Shown here: in pieces, positions 36,592-45,965 of the stretch
Position numbering within the stretch: the stretch's first letter is position 1
How the letters are laid out: every line of letters starts with the position of its first letter
Made by a program: the position numbers and the translations under genes
Notes under the pieces: model-generated
Told to the model about the DNA's origin: nothing
What the model saw: only the letters and a program-made list of their open reading frames with translations
The model's database searches: none
Assembly (NCBI RefSeq): GCF_002078015.1
Contig: NZ_LWBP01000067.1
Coordinates: forward strand, 124,001 to 188,000
Reading direction: 5' to 3'
From: Niastella populi
GTDB lineage: Bacteria; Bacteroidota; Bacteroidia; Chitinophagales; Chitinophagaceae
Length of the DNA stretch: 64,000 nucleotides

Positions 36592-37341
36592 ATGACAAAA
36601 CTTAGATTCCTATTCCTAATTCCTATTGGTTTATCCGTGTCCGTACATGCCCAGAAAACTGACTCACTGGTTGGTAAATGGAAATATTACGATGTTTACA
36701 ACAAACAACGATACGATACTAACACCCTGAAGATAGCCAAAGAGTATTTTGGGGCTATGACCCTTTATTTCAAGCCCAACAATCATTACAAGGCTTTTGT
36801 GATGAACAATATCGATGAGGGCATCTGGAGCACCAATGATTCCTGCAGCAGGGTGAGGCTTACTTCTTACAAAGGGCACTCGAACGAATCCAGGATCATA
36901 GGCCTGAAACAGGATCAGCTCATTCTTAGTATGGGGGAAGGCGCTTTCATCATGACGCGCACCGACATCACTGAATCTGACGATATTGAGCAACCACTTC
37001 CAAACATAAAAACTGTAAAAGCTTCTAAAAGCCAGATAAGCAAAAAATGGTACCTGACCCGCCGGGTAGTTCCGGGCAGAAGTGAGGCCCAGCTTAAAAT
37101 GGCCAGTAAACTCATCAAGGGCGCCTATGCCTATTTTAAAACGAATGGCGATTACGAGGCCCAGTCGATGAAGGTTACAGAAAACGGCAAATGGGTTTTC
37201 GGTCCCGGTAATAAGTCCATTATCGTAACCATCGAAAATCAGCAACGGATCTGGAATATCAAAGCGATCAGTCCCACCAATCTTATTTTGATAAGCGGGT
37301 ATACCGAGGAAGAATGGAAGTTCTCAACCAAGTTATTATAA
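36592..37341 (+). CDS. Exported protein with two lipocalin-like repeats
   Basis: A 249-residue protein from the ATG at 36592, which begins a signal peptide (KLRFLFLIPIGLSVSVHAQ); the GTG at 36565 is unlikely. Two similar halves are visible. LVGKWKYYDVY with YFKPNNHYKA and GIWSTNDSCSRVRLTS matches ISKKWYLTRRV with YFKTNGDYEA and GKWVFGPGNKSIIVTI. This resembles duplicated lipocalin-like ("DUF4923/lipocalin_4"-type) barrels in Bacteroidota exported proteins. No function can be assigned. It is followed by an intrinsic terminator. Confidence 0.75.
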   Translation: MTKLRFLFLIPIGLSVSVHAQKTDSLVGKWKYYDVYNKQRYDTNTLKIAKEYFGAMTLYFKPNNHYKAFVMNNIDEGIWSTNDSCSRVRLTSYKGHSNESRIIGLKQDQLILSMGEGAFIMTRTDITESDDIEQPLPNIKTVKASKSQISKKWYLTRRVVPGRSEAQLKMASKLIKGAYAYFKTNGDYEAQSMKVTENGKWVFGPGNKSIIVTIENQQRIWNIKAISPTNLILISGYTEEEWKFSTKLL

Positions 37342-37375
37342 GCACCCGGTAAACCGGTGAACATAATTAATCAGA

Positions 37376-37412
37376 AGAGCCATTCCGGTTTGCGGAATGG
37401 CTCTCTTCTTTT
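37376..37412 (+). terminator. Intrinsic terminator after the lipocalin-like gene
   Basis: Stem AGAGCCATTCCG / CGGAATGGCTCT with a 5-nt loop, followed by CTTCTTTTA, 35 nt after the stop. Confidence 0.85.
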
Positions 37413-37564
37413 ATTTATAGTCATTTTTATCTTATCAAGAGAACCATGTTTGATCTGTTGATAATTCCGCACCGGGTAACGGCTTTATCCTGTATGCATA
37501 TCCGCCGGCAGGTTGTAATTCCCTTTTGAACCTGTCATTCCAGCAATCGCACCCTTGTTACAGA

Positions 37565-37592
37565 ATTTAGCGTTCAACGTTCTGCATTTACC
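37565..37592. repeat. Short heptamer array at the A2M stop codon
   Basis: ATTTAGC, GTTCAAC, GTTCTGC, ATTTACC: four contiguous 7-nt units. The last contains the complement of the stop codon of the minus-strand A2M-like gene (37588-37590). Confidence 0.65.
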
Positions 37593-40500
37593 TTATTTCT
37601 ACCTCTACCCCATCGTTCCAGTATTTGTATTCGGGCGTATAATACAGGTAGGCATTGCTGGCTTTTGCTTTGTAGGTACCCGCTATTTCCGCTTTAAGAT
37701 CGAGCCGGATGGTTTTTGTTTCATCGGGCGCAAATCCCATCCAGTACAACACCAGGTAATTATCGAAAATTTCATAATAGGCCACCTGGTCTTTTTCCAT
37801 CAGTTCTTTCAACTGCCAGGGTTGTACCGATAAACCCGCAGGTATGCCTATTTTGGCAATGGCCATTGGCTGCAACAGGTTTTTGGTGTTGGTGACCCCG
37901 ATATCCATCCGCATGGTTTCACCCACTTTTGTTTGAGCAGCCGCCAGCCTGGTCGTAAGCTTAAGCTCCGCTTTTTCGCTGTTTGGCGGTGTAAACGTGT
38001 TGTACGCTACCTGCAGACTATAGGGCACAGCGGAAGCCTGTTCCTGGAATTGAATACCGAATACGTTCTTACCTTCATTAACAACCGCATTAAAAGTACT
38101 GTCGGTACCAACAGTGGTTTCGTTCATTGTAAATGTAATTTGCGGGTTCTCGCTTACTTTACTTATAAGCTTTGAATATTCAACGATCGCTTTTAACGCC
38201 AGCACCGTGGCCTGTGTTGATCCATAGCCATAATAAGATTTTTCGGTAAGTACCTTCGTTATCAGGTTGGCTATTATACCTATCTCTGCCGGGGGTTCAC
38301 GCATCAATGCAAGCGCATAGAGCGCAGCGGTTTCGACCCGCAATGAGGCGTCGCGCGAATTCACCACACTGGTTTGCGAAGCAAGGCCATTCTTTTGATA
38401 AGCCGTTTGCAGCGCATCCATCAGCAGCCGGTAATCACCGGTTCTTTTCATATTCGAAGCGGCCAGTGCCATCATGGCCATCTTGTAACCATCGCTACAT
38501 TCCAATGCATGTTTAAAAGCCGCCTCGTATTCGGGTACGATCTCTTTGCCAATACCGGCCTGCGTCAATGCATATACAATGTAAATGTTGGCAATCTTGT
38601 CAGGCACAGAAGCAAAACGGTCGTACCCGCCTGATGATAATTTAAAGGAACCATTGCCATCGCGGCGCCTTAACAGAAATGCCTTTGTTCTTTCGAGCAT
38701 CTTTTTATTTACATCGACAAACTCCTGCATATCGGTGAACTCGAGCAACCCATAAGCGGTTAGCGCTTCATGCGGCGGCGTTTTGCCAAACCATTCAAAA
38801 CCATCCATAGCCGTTTCAAAACCAATCAATCGCCGGTAGCCTTTCTCAATGTAATCAAGCGCTTTTTTTTCTACGGCGGGGTTTACTATTTTCGATTCAC
38901 GCAGGTATTTCAGAATAAAAACATTCGGATAGGTGGAAGAAGATGTTTGCTCAAAACAACCATAAGGCTCCCGCAGCATAGACTCTATACCATCGAGCAG
39001 TTGTCCTTCCAGTGTTTTAAACAACTTCAGTTCGGTGCGTATACTGCCGGCCATTGCATTATTGATTGTAAACTCATGCAGCCCCGTTCTGTTGCCCGAC
39101 AGGGTTTCTATTACCGGAAATCCTTTTTCGGCAACCGTTACAGGCAGCTTTACCGTTTCTGTTCTTTGACCGGTTTCAACCACAAACTCAATAATACCGG
39201 TATCGGCAGCCATTGCTTTTATGGGTATCAGCAATTGCTGCGAACTGTCGGCCGGTAACCGGATAGTACCGGGAAATGAGCCCGTTTTCAACCCCGGAGG
39301 CAACGTTACAGTCACGCGAACGGTAGCGTCCTGTATACTGTTATTTTTTATGACCAGCGGTATCAGCGCATGATCGCCAACTGATAAATAAGGCGGAATT
39401 TTGGCATCTACCTGTAATGCGTTCTTTGTAATATAGGTATGTTCTGCCCGGCCGGCCTTTCCATTATAACCGATGCCTTCGGCAATGGCTCTGAAAGTAG
39501 TATTGGCATCCGAATTATAAAACTCCACCCGGGCTGTGCCCGTCTTATCAGTTTGTATAACCGGGTTCCAGTAAATGGTTTCTCTGAAATCGGTGCGCGC
39601 CTGCGGATAGATAGAAAGATATTTGGGTGCATAAAACCGCCGGGCAGCTTTAAATGCAGGCCCATCGGCTGTACGTACCACCTGTGAAGCAAAATATTCC
39701 GTTGCAGGCAGATCGATGCGGAACCCGCCATATTTTGTCTTTTTAGTAGATACGATAATAACGCCAAAAGCGGCGCGGCTTCCATATATAGCTGTGGCCG
39801 TAGCGTCTTTCAAAATTTCTATGTTGTCTATATCACCTGCTTCCAGCGCGGTGAGGCGATAATGTGCGGCCGGTACGCCGTCAATTATAATAAGGGGTTC
39901 CTTGCCTGATGCTATTGAATTGACGCCACGGATCTTTACATTTTCGGCTGTTCCTGCAATTCCATTTACCGGGGTTATATTCAAACCAGCCACCCGGCCC
40001 TGCAGCGCTGTTAAAACGTTGGGTGCAATACCGGCACCCTTAAATATGCCTATATTTCCTGTGCTCAGGCCTTTTGTTGAAGTTCCATAAGCGATAACAA
40101 CAACCTCATCGAGCTTGCCAGGTTTTATATTATCAAACAAACCCGTCATTGGCTGTTTCTCTTTATCAGCCGCCTGCGGCGCCATTAATTGCCTTACCCG
40201 TGTAGTAGGCGATAGTGGCACAACGGCATCTCCATTGCCTTTTGTATACAGGAGTTGGCTGCCATCGCCTTTTTTGATGGGATTATAACCAATGCCATTT
40301 TGCGTTATTTTGATATTTATTTTTTCTCTTTTATTGTATGATTGGGCAATTACATAATAATCACTTTTCGGGTAAAGCTGTGAAAAAAAGAACACGCCGT
40401 CGTCGCCGGTCTTATACAGGATGGCCCTGCCGCCAGTGACATGATGCACGAGGAATACGGAAGCCTTAACCGGTTTTTGTTTAGTATTTACGACAACCCC

Positions 40501-42132
40501 GCTTAGCACATGCGGCTGATCGGGTTGAAAAACCAGGTCGCCGTTTTCTTCCACCGCGGTAGTATAATCGAAATACCGGTAACCGTGCGTAAGCATAACG
40601 AGATCAAGCGCTGCAGCCGCAAGCGGCTCTTCTTTTTTGAAATAGAAATTCGGTTCTTCTATCTTCCCTTTCAATTCTGAGCTCATCAATAACCAGGAAA
40701 GGATATTATCCTGCCGGTCATCGGCGAGGGTCCATAATTTGTCATCCAGCACGGCGAGTGATAAATTAGCCGGCACCGGGTTCCCCATTTCATCAAACGT
40801 TTTCAATGTTAGGGTAACTTTTTCGCGGGGCAAATATTTGGGTTTATCCGTGCTAATGCCTACTTGCAGGTTCTTTTGACCGTTCAGAAAGATCAGCCGC
40901 TCCGCTACCGGTAAATTATCATCGGTAAATAATGTGAACCGCGCAATTCCGGCCGGGAACTTATTATTATCGATGGCGATCGTATTTTCACCAGCCTGCA
41001 CGGTTATCTTCTCAGTATAACAAGGGGTATTCTTGGTTTGCGCTACCAGCAACACCTCTCTTATTTGGGTAGAAGCTATTTTAACCGTCAACTCTTTACT
41101 ATCGGCATTGGTAATCTTCATGACCATACCATGTGCCGATGCCGGCGGCAGGGGGAATGGTTGTTTAATATTCGCCGGCGTGGTAATAGCGGCGCTATAG
41201 ATTTCGTTCTTTTGCGGCGTAAAAGTAAACTTTCCCATCCCAAAACGCAGGCTTTCAAAAGCGGCTACTTTATTACCCCGGCTGTCAAGTACCGCCCCTT
41301 TTACATCAACCGGTTTTCCATGTTCGTTTACTGCCCTGAACGCCATATTACCGGTAATTCCCTGTACCAGGGTTCCGCCTTCGGGCATAAACTGCAGATC
41401 GATCTTATTAAGCACAATGGGAATACTTCTTGAAACCGATTCGGTATAGGCATCGTAATGAACGGTGATGTTCAACAACCCATCGGTAGTGTTTAGTGTT
41501 TTTGGAAGTGAAAAACGCAGCAGGGCCTTTCCCCGGTCATCGGTTTGAAAAATATCTGATCGTACTACTTCACCACCAATTGATACCTTAAAGCTGGCCA
41601 CTTGATTACGTATGGGCAGGTTATCGAGATTGCGCATGGAGAAATCGGCTTTTACCTCATCACCAGCGCCATAACCTTTTTCGGGAAAGTCGAGTTTCAT
41701 CAATACCCGCGGCGCTATCACTTTCATCAACGTGATCTCCTTTACAAAAATGGTATTTTCATTTTCATTACGCATCCAGGTGGTATAGGCTTTAATTTTA
41801 TACATACCGCCGGGCGCCTCTTCGCTAAAATCAAAAGAACCTTCGGCGTAACCGTTCTCTATTCCATAATTCATCTTCTGCACTACATTTCCCGAAGGAC
41901 CCAGTATTTCTGTATAAACTACATTGCTAAGGAACGTTGGTCGCTGGCTGTTGGCATTAACCACATATATTTTGAAATACATGGTTTCGCCGGGGTTAAA
42001 AAAAACATGGCTGGTTTGCACATATACTTTTTCCTTCGTGTCGGCATACTGTATCTTTTGCGCCATACACAATACCGGATGTAAAGAGGCCATGCTCAGT
42101 AACAGCAAACAAATATTTATCGTTTTTTTCAT
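37588..42132 (-). CDS. Alpha-2-macroglobulin-like protein with internal TonB plug domain
   Basis: A 1514-residue envelope protein starting at the ATG at 42132 (MKKTINICLLLL, signal peptide to CMAQ). MG-type beta-sandwich domains fill the first 500 residues. A carboxypeptidase-regulatory-like domain is near 540-610 (LSGVVVNTKQKPVKASVFLV). A SusC-type TonB plug follows at about 675-797: VVVIAYG, LQGRVAGLNI, VKIRGVNS, PLIIIDGVP and ILKDATATAIYGSRAAFGVI. The A2M core comes next, with the bait-flanking RETIYWNPVI and the intact thioester motif GCFEQ (C1059-Q1062), then the alpha/alpha toroid complement-like domain. It begins 4 nt after the stop of the upstream plugless SusC-like gene. Protease trapping fused to a transporter plug is unusual; the function is inference. 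Confidence 0.88.
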   Translation of the reverse strand: MKKTINICLLLLSMASLHPVLCMAQKIQYADTKEKVYVQTSHVFFNPGETMYFKIYVVNANSQRPTFLSNVVYTEILGPSGNVVQKMNYGIENGYAEGSFDFSEEAPGGMYKIKAYTTWMRNENENTIFVKEITLMKVIAPRVLMKLDFPEKGYGAGDEVKADFSMRNLDNLPIRNQVASFKVSIGGEVVRSDIFQTDDRGKALLRFSLPKTLNTTDGLLNITVHYDAYTESVSRSIPIVLNKIDLQFMPEGGTLVQGITGNMAFRAVNEHGKPVDVKGAVLDSRGNKVAAFESLRFGMGKFTFTPQKNEIYSAAITTPANIKQPFPLPPASAHGMVMKITNADSKELTVKIASTQIREVLLVAQTKNTPCYTEKITVQAGENTIAIDNNKFPAGIARFTLFTDDNLPVAERLIFLNGQKNLQVGISTDKPKYLPREKVTLTLKTFDEMGNPVPANLSLAVLDDKLWTLADDRQDNILSWLLMSSELKGKIEEPNFYFKKEEPLAAAALDLVMLTHGYRYFDYTTAVEENGDLVFQPDQPHVLSGVVVNTKQKPVKASVFLVHHVTGGRAILYKTGDDGVFFFSQLYPKSDYYVIAQSYNKREKINIKITQNGIGYNPIKKGDGSQLLYTKGNGDAVVPLSPTTRVRQLMAPQAADKEKQPMTGLFDNIKPGKLDEVVVIAYGTSTKGLSTGNIGIFKGAGIAPNVLTALQGRVAGLNITPVNGIAGTAENVKIRGVNSIASGKEPLIIIDGVPAAHYRLTALEAGDIDNIEILKDATATAIYGSRAAFGVIIVSTKKTKYGGFRIDLPATEYFASQVVRTADGPAFKAARRFYAPKYLSIYPQARTDFRETIYWNPVIQTDKTGTARVEFYNSDANTTFRAIAEGIGYNGKAGRAEHTYITKNALQVDAKIPPYLSVGDHALIPLVIKNNSIQDATVRVTVTLPPGLKTGSFPGTIRLPADSSQQLLIPIKAMAADTGIIEFVVETGQRTETVKLPVTVAEKGFPVIETLSGNRTGLHEFTINNAMAGSIRTELKLFKTLEGQLLDGIESMLREPYGCFEQTSSSTYPNVFILKYLRESKIVNPAVEKKALDYIEKGYRRLIGFETAMDGFEWFGKTPPHEALTAYGLLEFTDMQEFVDVNKKMLERTKAFLLRRRDGNGSFKLSSGGYDRFASVPDKIANIYIVYALTQAGIGKEIVPEYEAAFKHALECSDGYKMAMMALAASNMKRTGDYRLLMDALQTAYQKNGLASQTSVVNSRDASLRVETAALYALALMREPPAEIGIIANLITKVLTEKSYYGYGSTQATVLALKAIVEYSKLISKVSENPQITFTMNETTVGTDSTFNAVVNEGKNVFGIQFQEQASAVPYSLQVAYNTFTPPNSEKAELKLTTRLAAAQTKVGETMRMDIGVTNTKNLLQPMAIAKIGIPAGLSVQPWQLKELMEKDQVAYYEIFDNYLVLYWMGFAPDETKTIRLDLKAEIAGTYKAKASNAYLYYTPEYKYWNDGVEVEIR

Positions 42133-42136
42133 AACG

Positions 42137-44665
42137 TTAGAATTGAATGGAGATGCTACAACCAAATGATTTTACAGAAGGAAGATTGAAAAAGTCGAGA
42201 CCGGCGGCGCCCGGCAGATCATACAGCAGTTGATTGGGATCGGCGCCTTTGTAGGAAGAGTAAAGAACAAGGTTTTGTGCGTACAGGTTTATTACCAGTT
42301 GCCGCTCATACTTTCCAAGCTTTAGTTTATAACCTACATTGATATTGTTCAACCGCAGCACATTGGCTTCCTGTATATATTCTTCCCCTATGCCACTGTG
42401 ACCGTAGCGCGTCCAGCGGCTTTGCTCAACCGGTTTGTTTACATCATAAAAACTTACCGGTTGGGTATTGGGTTGTTTATCCTGCAATACACCGGCGAAA
42501 ATATAACCTGTTGTATTTCTCGATTCGGCAGAAGAAGCCGAGCGGCCGTAATAGTCGAGCATGGCCTGCGTACCATTCCAGATCTGCCCCCCTTTACGCC
42601 ACTCCCAGCAAAGACCGATCGAGAACATTTTCCAGGTGGCGTCATTAATCATCTTCATTACAAAATCAGGGATAGGGTTACCGATCACGGTAGGTGTATT
42701 GTTCACCAGCGGGAATCCGTCGTTGCCAATAAGGATATTATTATTTGCATCGCGTTGATAAGCGGTGCCAACGATACTGCCCAGTGCTGCGCCTTTTACA
42801 ATAGCGGTATGTATATTGCTGAACCCGGCAAGGGGAGTATAGTCGTAGCCGGTATTTACAGCTGTTACTTTACTTCTATTAACGAAATAAGAGATGGTAT
42901 TTTCCGTATTGAAGTACCGGTTGCTGGTCCTGCCGGTGAACCCCACCTCTACGCCGCTATTGCGGTGGGCGGCTATATTCCTGAGCACAAGTTGATTGTT
43001 TTCCATTACCGGAAAAACATCGTTGGCGGTTGTACGGCTAAATATATTCCCATACAGCACATGCCCTTTATATCCCAGCTCAACACGCCCATTCCATTCA
43101 TTGTGTTGTATCGCCTTCAACCCATCAAAGCCTTTTACTTCGGTTACAGGAAAGAACTGAAAAGCCTGTTGGATATTAAGTTGTAGTAAACTGTTTGTCG
43201 AATAAGACCGCCCAACGGGAAGCTCGCTATTGAACCGGTTCCAGGAACCGCTTAATTTGAAGAAATAATAATCGCGGCCTGAATTATTCCCCCATCGTAC
43301 AGCCCCGCTTACATGGGGAAGAAAATAATTATTGTTGCTGACGGTGTTGGAAACATACATTTTATTGGCAAGCTTCAGTACAAGGTCCCAATTATATGGC
43401 TTGTACGAAATATCATAAAAAAGCGAAGCTTCCTGTGCAGAACGCTGGTAACGCCATGCAGCGGGCAGGCTGTACCTGATGACCGACCGGTTGTTTGCAA
43501 ATTTATAATGCGTACCTGCCGTATTGATCAGTCTGTAATCATCGAAGTGAATATCGTAAGAGGCGGTGGCGTCAAGCAAATACGAAACGTCTTTTAGGTT
43601 ACGGTCAACAGTAATACCGGTTGGAAAATATACGCTGCCCGGCTTATACCCTTCGCGGCTTAGTTGATACAGGTGTTCAACAGACTGGGTAAGCTTGAAT
43701 TTGAACAGGTCGGTTTTCTTTTCCACTATCAAACTACCGGTTTGATGTGTTTGTACAAACCGGTTGCCGTTATTCAATAGCAGGTAAATAGCATTATCGG
43801 CAACCGGACTGTAAGTTTGCGGCACATTGGGTTGGCGGGCGTTGTGAACATTATCAAAACTTACCGGCGTCAGCATCGCATTCTGATAAACGCGGTTCAA
43901 AAACCCGTTCCGGTTAGTATTAGATAATTCATCCCGCAAAAAACTATAACCTGCGGTAATACTCAGCTTTTTAAGGTTAGCATCCAACGTAGCCGATGCA
44001 TTACGTGAAGTATTTTTATTGTATTTGATAAAGGTGTTTTCTGTGGAATGCCCCAGCCTGAATGTTGTACTGTACAAAACATTACCGGCAGATCTTATTC
44101 GTGCGTTCAACCGTAATGATTGCAACAACATAGATGCCGTTCTGAAAACAGGGTTGTTATAATTATTAGCCGAACGGCCATTTCCCGTACCGGCCGCCAC
44201 CAGTTTTCCGTTGGCATCGTAAGCATAATTGCCGCCATCGTATTCCAGGGACTGCGCTGCCGGCCCATAACTGAACGGTTCGCCTGTTTCAGCGCCACGC
44301 CATACAAGGGCGCCATTTTCTGACCTACCCTGTACGTATTGGTTTTGTACGGCCGGCAACCGGTTGATGCGTTTAACTTCAACCCGCGTATTGAATTGTC
44401 CGGTCAGGTACAGCACCTTTTGATACTCAGGCTGAATGGTGAGCACGCCCTGTTTTATTCTGATGCGGCCTACCGTGAAGCCGTAATACGCTTTATTCAA
44501 TAACAAATGCGCTTGCGAAAAATTATTCATGGTATCGGGCATGAACTTCATTACAGGCAAGGTATCTGCCTGTATCAGTTCCAGGTAATCTTTCGATAAA
44601 ACGGGGGTCACTTCCTGCGAATAAGCGATCACAGGGAACAGGAGTACCAATAGCAGTCGTTTCAC
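42137..44665 (-). CDS. SusC-like TonB-dependent beta-barrel lacking a plug
   Basis: An 842-residue outer-membrane protein with a signal peptide (KRLLLVLLFPVIAYSQ). After about 70 residues it enters a SusC/RagA-type barrel at once: RLPAVQNQYVQGR is the post-plug junction, and strands such as NGFLNRVYQNAMLTPVSF and LRLNNINVGYKLKL, with the C-terminal FGCSISIQF, are typical. There is no DGVP, no KDA(S/T)A-IYGSRA and no VVVxGYG segment, so the usual N-terminal plug is absent. The following gene, 4 nt downstream, encodes an A2M-like protein with exactly this plug. The pair may form a split transporter, with the plug supplied in trans. No SusD lipoprotein gene lies nearby. Confidence 0.85.
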   Translation of the reverse strand: MKRLLLVLLFPVIAYSQEVTPVLSKDYLELIQADTLPVMKFMPDTMNNFSQAHLLLNKAYYGFTVGRIRIKQGVLTIQPEYQKVLYLTGQFNTRVEVKRINRLPAVQNQYVQGRSENGALVWRGAETGEPFSYGPAAQSLEYDGGNYAYDANGKLVAAGTGNGRSANNYNNPVFRTASMLLQSLRLNARIRSAGNVLYSTTFRLGHSTENTFIKYNKNTSRNASATLDANLKKLSITAGYSFLRDELSNTNRNGFLNRVYQNAMLTPVSFDNVHNARQPNVPQTYSPVADNAIYLLLNNGNRFVQTHQTGSLIVEKKTDLFKFKLTQSVEHLYQLSREGYKPGSVYFPTGITVDRNLKDVSYLLDATASYDIHFDDYRLINTAGTHYKFANNRSVIRYSLPAAWRYQRSAQEASLFYDISYKPYNWDLVLKLANKMYVSNTVSNNNYFLPHVSGAVRWGNNSGRDYYFFKLSGSWNRFNSELPVGRSYSTNSLLQLNIQQAFQFFPVTEVKGFDGLKAIQHNEWNGRVELGYKGHVLYGNIFSRTTANDVFPVMENNQLVLRNIAAHRNSGVEVGFTGRTSNRYFNTENTISYFVNRSKVTAVNTGYDYTPLAGFSNIHTAIVKGAALGSIVGTAYQRDANNNILIGNDGFPLVNNTPTVIGNPIPDFVMKMINDATWKMFSIGLCWEWRKGGQIWNGTQAMLDYYGRSASSAESRNTTGYIFAGVLQDKQPNTQPVSFYDVNKPVEQSRWTRYGHSGIGEEYIQEANVLRLNNINVGYKLKLGKYERQLVINLYAQNLVLYSSYKGADPNQLLYDLPGAAGLDFFNLPSVKSFGCSISIQF

Positions 44666-44810
44666 GTACAGTTATTTTATGGTCAATTATTCTGGCATTT
44701 CAATAACTGGATGCGACCGTTTCGGGGATTACATAAAATGGGAATAAAAAATTAATCAGAAGAGGTTTTTACCGGTGACCGGAGCTTAGCCATTCAAGCC
44801 TTATAGCTTG

Positions 44811-44850
44811 TTAACCAGTCAACTCGTCAACTCGTCAACTGATCACCATA
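44811..44850. repeat. Octamer array at the PorP/SprF stop codon
   Basis: TTAACCAG, TCAACTCG, TCAACTCG, TCAACTGA, TCACCATA: five units of 8 nt. The last begins with the complement of the TGA stop codon (44843-44845) of the minus-strand PorP/SprF gene. Confidence 0.72.
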
Positions 44851-45877
44851 TCTTCAAAGGGCACTCCACTTTCTCGAGGCTCTCTGCCAGTCTTTTCCAT
44901 AAGCCTGTATAGGAGAGCGATAATTCAAAACCGCCCCTGAACTGTGATGCGGTAGTGAGTTTGCTGATATTGACATCATAACTAAGCCCGATGCTCAACT
45001 GATGGGTGTACAACTTTATTATAGGAATAAACGCATCTTTCCAACGGAATGCACCGCCCACCGCAACAGATAAACTTCCTTCTTCACCATTCTCATCAAA
45101 ACAATGGGTATACAGTCCCCCACCCTGCAACAGCTGGTTGCCGCCCTGGATGAACAGGTCGGTATAAAAAACGATCTTATCCATATTGTTGATCCATGCA
45201 GACAGCCCGCCATTCAATCCCCATTTCCGGTTCAGCCGAACATCGTAGTCTTTTGTAAAGGCGATCTGCGGTTCCGTAATATGAAACAACCCGCCGCCTA
45301 CATACATGCTTACATTATTGGTTACATTCGTTTTGAAACTTACGCCAACCGATGCATCCCAATAGGTAAAACCCGTACTGCCGAATTGCTGCCGGGTAGG
45401 GTTCGAAACACTGTAGGCGCCATTCACATACTGATCATCGAAGCGCAACTTCGAAACATCAAAATGTTCGTTGACGGCCCCGCCCATAAATGCCAGCGAA
45501 AGAAAGGTAGTTTTATCGTCATTCAGTAATTTATGATAATTAACAACGGGAAATACCTGCGTGCGTTGCAGTTTTGAATCACCCGCCACGTCATTGGTTA
45601 CCTGTAAACCGGTGGTTATAAAATCGCCTGTCGAAAACCCGCGCAGCATTTTACATTCTGCGCTCAAGCCCATTGTCCGGTATGGAACCGTTACGCTTTG
45701 CCATTGATTGCGGTAGGCGCCCGTAAACCGCATATTCCCATTAAAGATGCCTGCCAGCGCCGGGTTGCGCATCAACGGGAATTCATAGAATTGCGAAAAG
45801 TGAATATCCTGGCCTTTCGCTACAGATACATGAAAGACCAGGTATATAAAAATACAACGGCGTAAATATGGGTACAT
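44843..45877 (-). CDS. PorP/SprF-family type IX secretion membrane protein
   Basis: A 344-residue outer-membrane beta-barrel-like protein. After a signal peptide (CIFIYLVFHVSVAKGQ) it has the diagnostic opening DIHFSQFYEFPLMRNPALAG and FTGAYRNQWQSV. In Bacteroidota, PorP/SprF proteins pair with gliding-motility C-terminal-domain proteins and are thought to anchor or help export them through the type IX system. That partner is the immediately upstream gene (45960-47966) on the same strand, 82 nt away, so the two are very likely an operon. Confidence 0.93.
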   Translation of the reverse strand: MYPYLRRCIFIYLVFHVSVAKGQDIHFSQFYEFPLMRNPALAGIFNGNMRFTGAYRNQWQSVTVPYRTMGLSAECKMLRGFSTGDFITTGLQVTNDVAGDSKLQRTQVFPVVNYHKLLNDDKTTFLSLAFMGGAVNEHFDVSKLRFDDQYVNGAYSVSNPTRQQFGSTGFTYWDASVGVSFKTNVTNNVSMYVGGGLFHITEPQIAFTKDYDVRLNRKWGLNGGLSAWINNMDKIVFYTDLFIQGGNQLLQGGGLYTHCFDENGEEGSLSVAVGGAFRWKDAFIPIIKLYTHQLSIGLSYDVNISKLTTASQFRGGFELSLSYTGLWKRLAESLEKVECPLKIW

Positions 45878-45930
45878 ACAAATGAATTGTTCAGTTCATT
45901 GGTTTTTTCCGACTTGCCAGGCTGCACTGC

Positions 45931-45965
45931 CTTCCGCGTTCCGCGTTGAGCGTTCCGCATTATTT
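45931..45965. repeat. Heptamer array at the T9SS-protein stop codon
   Basis: CTTCCGC, GTTCCGC, GTTGAGC, GTTCCGC, ATTATTT: five units of 7 nt of the NTTNNGC family. The last contains the complement of the TAA stop of the minus-strand gene (45960-45962). Confidence 0.72.
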
